NCBI GenBank assembly: GCA_011032825.1
Contig: JAADJZ010000007.1
Span: 186,001 to 250,000, forward strand
Reading direction: 5' to 3'
DNA: 64,000 bases
Origin: Massariosphaeria phaeospora
Lineage: Eukaryota > Ascomycota > Dothideomycetes > Pleosporales
Position numbers and translations under genes: made by a program. Shown piece after piece: positions 60,969-64,000 of the stretch. Each line of letters opens with the position of its first letter. Position 1 is the stretch's first letter. The notes beneath the pieces are model-generated. The model was not told the DNA's origin and made no database searches. It saw nothing but the letters and a program-made list of their open reading frames with translations.

Positions 60969-63900
60969 ATGGATGCGACGGAAGATGCCGATCTCAAGCT
61001 GCAGCGCGCATCTAATTCGTTGCTATTCGACCTCGAGCATTCGCTTTCCAGAGTTCTGCGTACCCGGAAGCATGACTCCAGCGCGCGCGAGGTTCATCAC
61101 TGGGTGAGAGAGACTGATATGCACAGAGTCTGTAGCCTAGTATGTTGCTTCTTCTTCTTCTTCTCCTTCAAACTTGTAGACTTATCTTTGCCAAGCTCGA
61201 ACCATTTCAAGAAGATCCACAGCTTCTAGATACCCATCTCAAATCTCTCATTCCGCCCTTAGTTGTTGCTTATCTTGAATCTTTGAGGACGACCGCAAAA
61301 CCGAAACCAAATGAAAGGAAAGCACATATTCCTCTATCGCATGTCATTTGTCGCATCCTCAACCTCCTCTGCAAGATCAGAGGAGAGAAGGTCATCAAAG
61401 GGTTTCTAAATAACGAACCTCGTTACCTAGAGCCCATCCTCAACGAATTTGAACTGGGGAGGAACTTCGTCAGGGAAGATGACGATACTTTAACACAGTC
61501 AATCATCCCCTGGACTGAGCGCTACGTTCTTCTGCTATGGCTCTCACACCTGATGCTCGCTCCCTTTCCGTTAGCGTCAATGTCAGCAATTCGGTCGTCC
61601 CAAGAAACGTCAACAGCGATCGGCATCGACCTTCCGCCGGAGGTACCTGAAATCACGCTCCGGGTTTTGGCTATATGTGTGAATGGTCTCCAATCGGCAT
61701 CAAAGGAGCGCGGTGCTGCTGCCAACCTGCTGGTAAGGCTCTGCGTGCGTCCTGACATGCAGCAACTCGGCCTACTGAAAATGCTGGTGGACTGGTCTCT
61801 ATCATTCTTTTCGAGATTATCCGCCGAAGACCTCCCCGATATACACCAGTGCCTTGGTGTACTTACATTTCTCTCAGGTTTAGTAACATCCGCCACCAAC
61901 GATGAAATAGGACCGTCTTTGCCTGCCATATACCGATCGTGTCAGAACATCTTGAGCCAGGAGAGCCTTACTTTCGTCAAATCATCGGCTGTTGCAAGGA
62001 AATTAGTGATCAAGACTCTAAGAACTATTCTTGTCCATTGTCTCAAAGCGGGTTCCTCCTCCAAAGGATTGGATACTACTACCGTTCTTGAGGAGACTAT
62101 TGACTTCTTACTCGGAGTCCTCGCAGATGGAGATACTCCAGTACGATATGCTGCAAGCAAAGCCCTCAGTCTTGTTGTCATGAAGCTCGAAATCGAGATG
62201 GCGGGCGACGTAGTGGAGGCGATCCTGGGCTCATTCAACGAGAATGTATATTGGCAAGGGTCGCAGCGAAATCTGAGTGGAGTCAATCCGTTGCAATGGC
62301 ATGGCCTCACTTTAACCCTGTCACACCTTCTCTATAGGCGGGCTATATCAACCACGCAGTTGCCTGATATACTGAATGCGTTGTTATTAGCTCTCACCTT
62401 CGAACAGCGGTCAGCTACCGGGGGATCTATCGGGACGAGCGTTCGAGATGCTGCATGCTTCGGGATCTGGGCTTTATCCAGACGGTACTCGACCAAAGAT
62501 CTGCTTGATGTCGAGATGGCTTCGGTCCGAGCTTATCAACACCAGAAGGCCTTAACTGTTCCTCAAGTGCTTGCCATCGAGCTACTTGCTGTAGCAAGTC
62601 TTGATCCGGCTGGTAACATCCGCAGAGGCTCTTCTGCTGCACTTCAAGAACTGATCGGACGTCACCCAAATACAATCGAGGAGGGTATTCCACTCGTTCA
62701 GATAGTCGACTACCACGCGGTCGGCCTCCGGCATAGAGCAATGTGTGAGGTGGCAATTAAGGCGGGTAAACTACATCGGCTGTACTGGGAGGCATTGTTT
62801 GAGAACCTGCTTGGATGGAGAGGCACTGGATCTCTCGACGCCAATTCACGGTCCTTCGCAGCACGCGCGGTTGGTCGACTATCCACACAGCAAGATGCGT
62901 CAGGTGTTAGAAGAATGGCGGACCTAGTATACAATAACCTCTCAGAGTTAAAGCCTCGAGAAGTTGAAGAACGGCAGGGACTTGTCATGGCTCTGTCCAC
63001 TTTGGTCGAGCAAGCAACCTCACCGGAACGGCCGTCAGGACACCTTGAGTTTGATCGAAGTGCATCATCAGAGATGATAGATCTAACATACCTCTGGAAG
63101 CTATTCGATAATAAACTGGAGGAGAGATCATTCATGTCGCCAGCTTTACGGCCAGAGTTTACGGCATCTTCTATCTGCTGCTTTCTGGGGAGCATGGCCG
63201 CTATGACCGCGATAGCAAATATCGATTTGTCGGGATCAACTGTTCCAACAGAAGAGATTGTGCGATTGCTCAACCTCTGTCTTAGCCGTCACGAGGAGTC
63301 GGTTCTAGAAGCTACTCCGCATGCCGCACGGAATGTTATCAAGCTTCTCGGGATGATAGCACCCACTACAAGAGACGAGCTGGTATCCGGATGGCTGCTA
63401 AAGCTCGAGAACGAGGCATCCTACAATGGACGGCGTTGCGCTGGTCATGCAATTGCTTTAGGTGCGGCATACTCGCTCCTAAGCGACAGTCATATATCGC
63501 AGCCGACCAGCGATCAGACCCGAATAATCAAGACTCTCACATTTAGATGCACGACAGCAGTTGCAATCGAAGCTAGAACAGTAGCTTTGAAAGCACTGGA
63601 AATCCTCCTAAAGAGCTTCCGGGACCCCACTGCTCAAACTACAATGGTAGAGGGGATACGACGTCAGATTGCCAGTGCGTTGCACATCGCCCTGAACGAT
63701 TACACTGTCACTGAACGCGGCGATGTTGGTTCTTTGGTCCGCCTTGAAGCGCTTCAAACCACGGGCGAAGCGTGGACGACTGGCTTACTCAACGGATCCG
63801 GGTTAGATGAGCACTTGCATGCAGACGTTCTCCGACTCTCTTTGGAGAGACTCGATAAAATCCGCGGTCGTGCCGCACTGGTCTTGGAGAAAGGCTCCCA

Positions 63901-64000
63901 CGAGCATCTGCTGAATGCTGTCCCCGGAGCGGATGATGGCGTATCTTCGTACGATTATTTCGCCAAAGCTCTAAAGGTCTTACAACCATCGACTCCATAT
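60969..64000 (+). CDS. Tubulin-folding cofactor D, 3' end off the window
   Basis: Exon 60969-61103 and an exon open from 61196 to the window end give 980 visible residues with no stop. Cofactor D (TBCD; fission yeast Alp1, budding yeast Cin1) captures beta-tubulin and builds the alpha/beta heterodimer with cofactors C and E. HEAT-type repeats run throughout, with the family signature DGDTPVRYAASKALSLVVMK. Also visible are LEPFQEDPQLLDTHLKSLIP, IIPWTERYVLLLWLSHLMLA, ERGAAANLLVRLCVRPDM, GTSVRDAACFGIWALSRRY and GNIRRGSSAALQELIGRHP. The intron 61104-61195 uses a GTGAGA donor and the AAG at 61193-61195; a TAG acceptor 15 nt earlier would break the frame. That junction is the least certain part. 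The family is about 1100-1250 residues, so roughly 150-250 are missing. Confidence 0.9.

Noticed and set aside
61522..63998. Several minus-strand frames at the right edge
   Set aside because: All are antisense to the long open exon of tubulin cofactor D, which runs off the window.
1..64000. CRISPR arrays, bacterial operons, prophage
   Set aside because: No spaced direct repeats or bacterial gene organisation; introns and gene content are eukaryotic.

Overview
The window is nuclear DNA of a filamentous ascomycete (Pezizomycotina; Dothideomycetes is the most likely class, but this is inferred). The reasons are short introns of about 45-65 nt with GTANGT donors, CTRAC branch sites and YAG acceptors, a eukaryotic housekeeping gene set with fungal-type C-termini, Kex2-type secreted proteins, a Fot1/pogo transposon and a Mutator-like MITE. 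Genes are on both strands, mostly single copy and often head to head. No operon, biosynthetic cluster or CRISPR array was seen. Almost all genes are spliced, so gene models below were assembled by hand from the sequence and checked for exon phase.

Layout. 1-5548: partial secreted protein at the left edge, a Kex2-processed small secreted protein, a one-TM small protein, an ankyrin protein and a TMEM42/EamA membrane protein. 6377-10706: TFIIA small subunit (TOA2) head to head with V-ATPase c'' (VMA16), then the molybdenum cofactor enzyme of the gephyrin/CnxE type. 12059-17162: a cysteine-rich single-pass membrane protein, a peroxisomal D-amino-acid oxidase and an OTU-domain deubiquitinase. 17803-23539: a CCA-adding enzyme whose reading frame runs on into a TTI2 (TTT complex) domain, head to head with TRAPPIII subunit TRS85. 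26364-29603: a four-TM protein and a small low-complexity protein in gene-poor DNA.

30212-32819 is a complete Fot1/pogo element with 77-bp identical inverted repeats, a TA target duplication and a transposase frame broken by a single stop codon. 33411-40492: a very large disordered protein, then ATP synthase subunit f (ATP17, with a 15-nt microexon) head to head with complex I subunit NDUFS4. 41725-48658: a small five-exon protein with look-alike introns, a secreted SGNH esterase and a disordered protein with minisatellite repeats. 49000-50951 is a degenerate patch: a tRNA-like Pol III unit, a broken rhodopsin-domain receptor-like gene and a 388-bp MITE with a 9-bp target duplication. 51747-64000: a conserved fungal protein of unknown function, a PNPOx-like flavoprotein, long gene-poor DNA, then DNA polymerase delta subunit POL32 head to head with tubulin cofactor D, which runs off the right edge.

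The observations most worth following are the CCA1-TTI2 fused reading frame, an 82-codon open frame directly after the TOA2 stop, a GC-AG intron in TOA2, near-identical 3' ends in three introns of one gene, the two mobile elements, and two inactivating TGG-to-TAG changes that fit repeat-induced point mutation.
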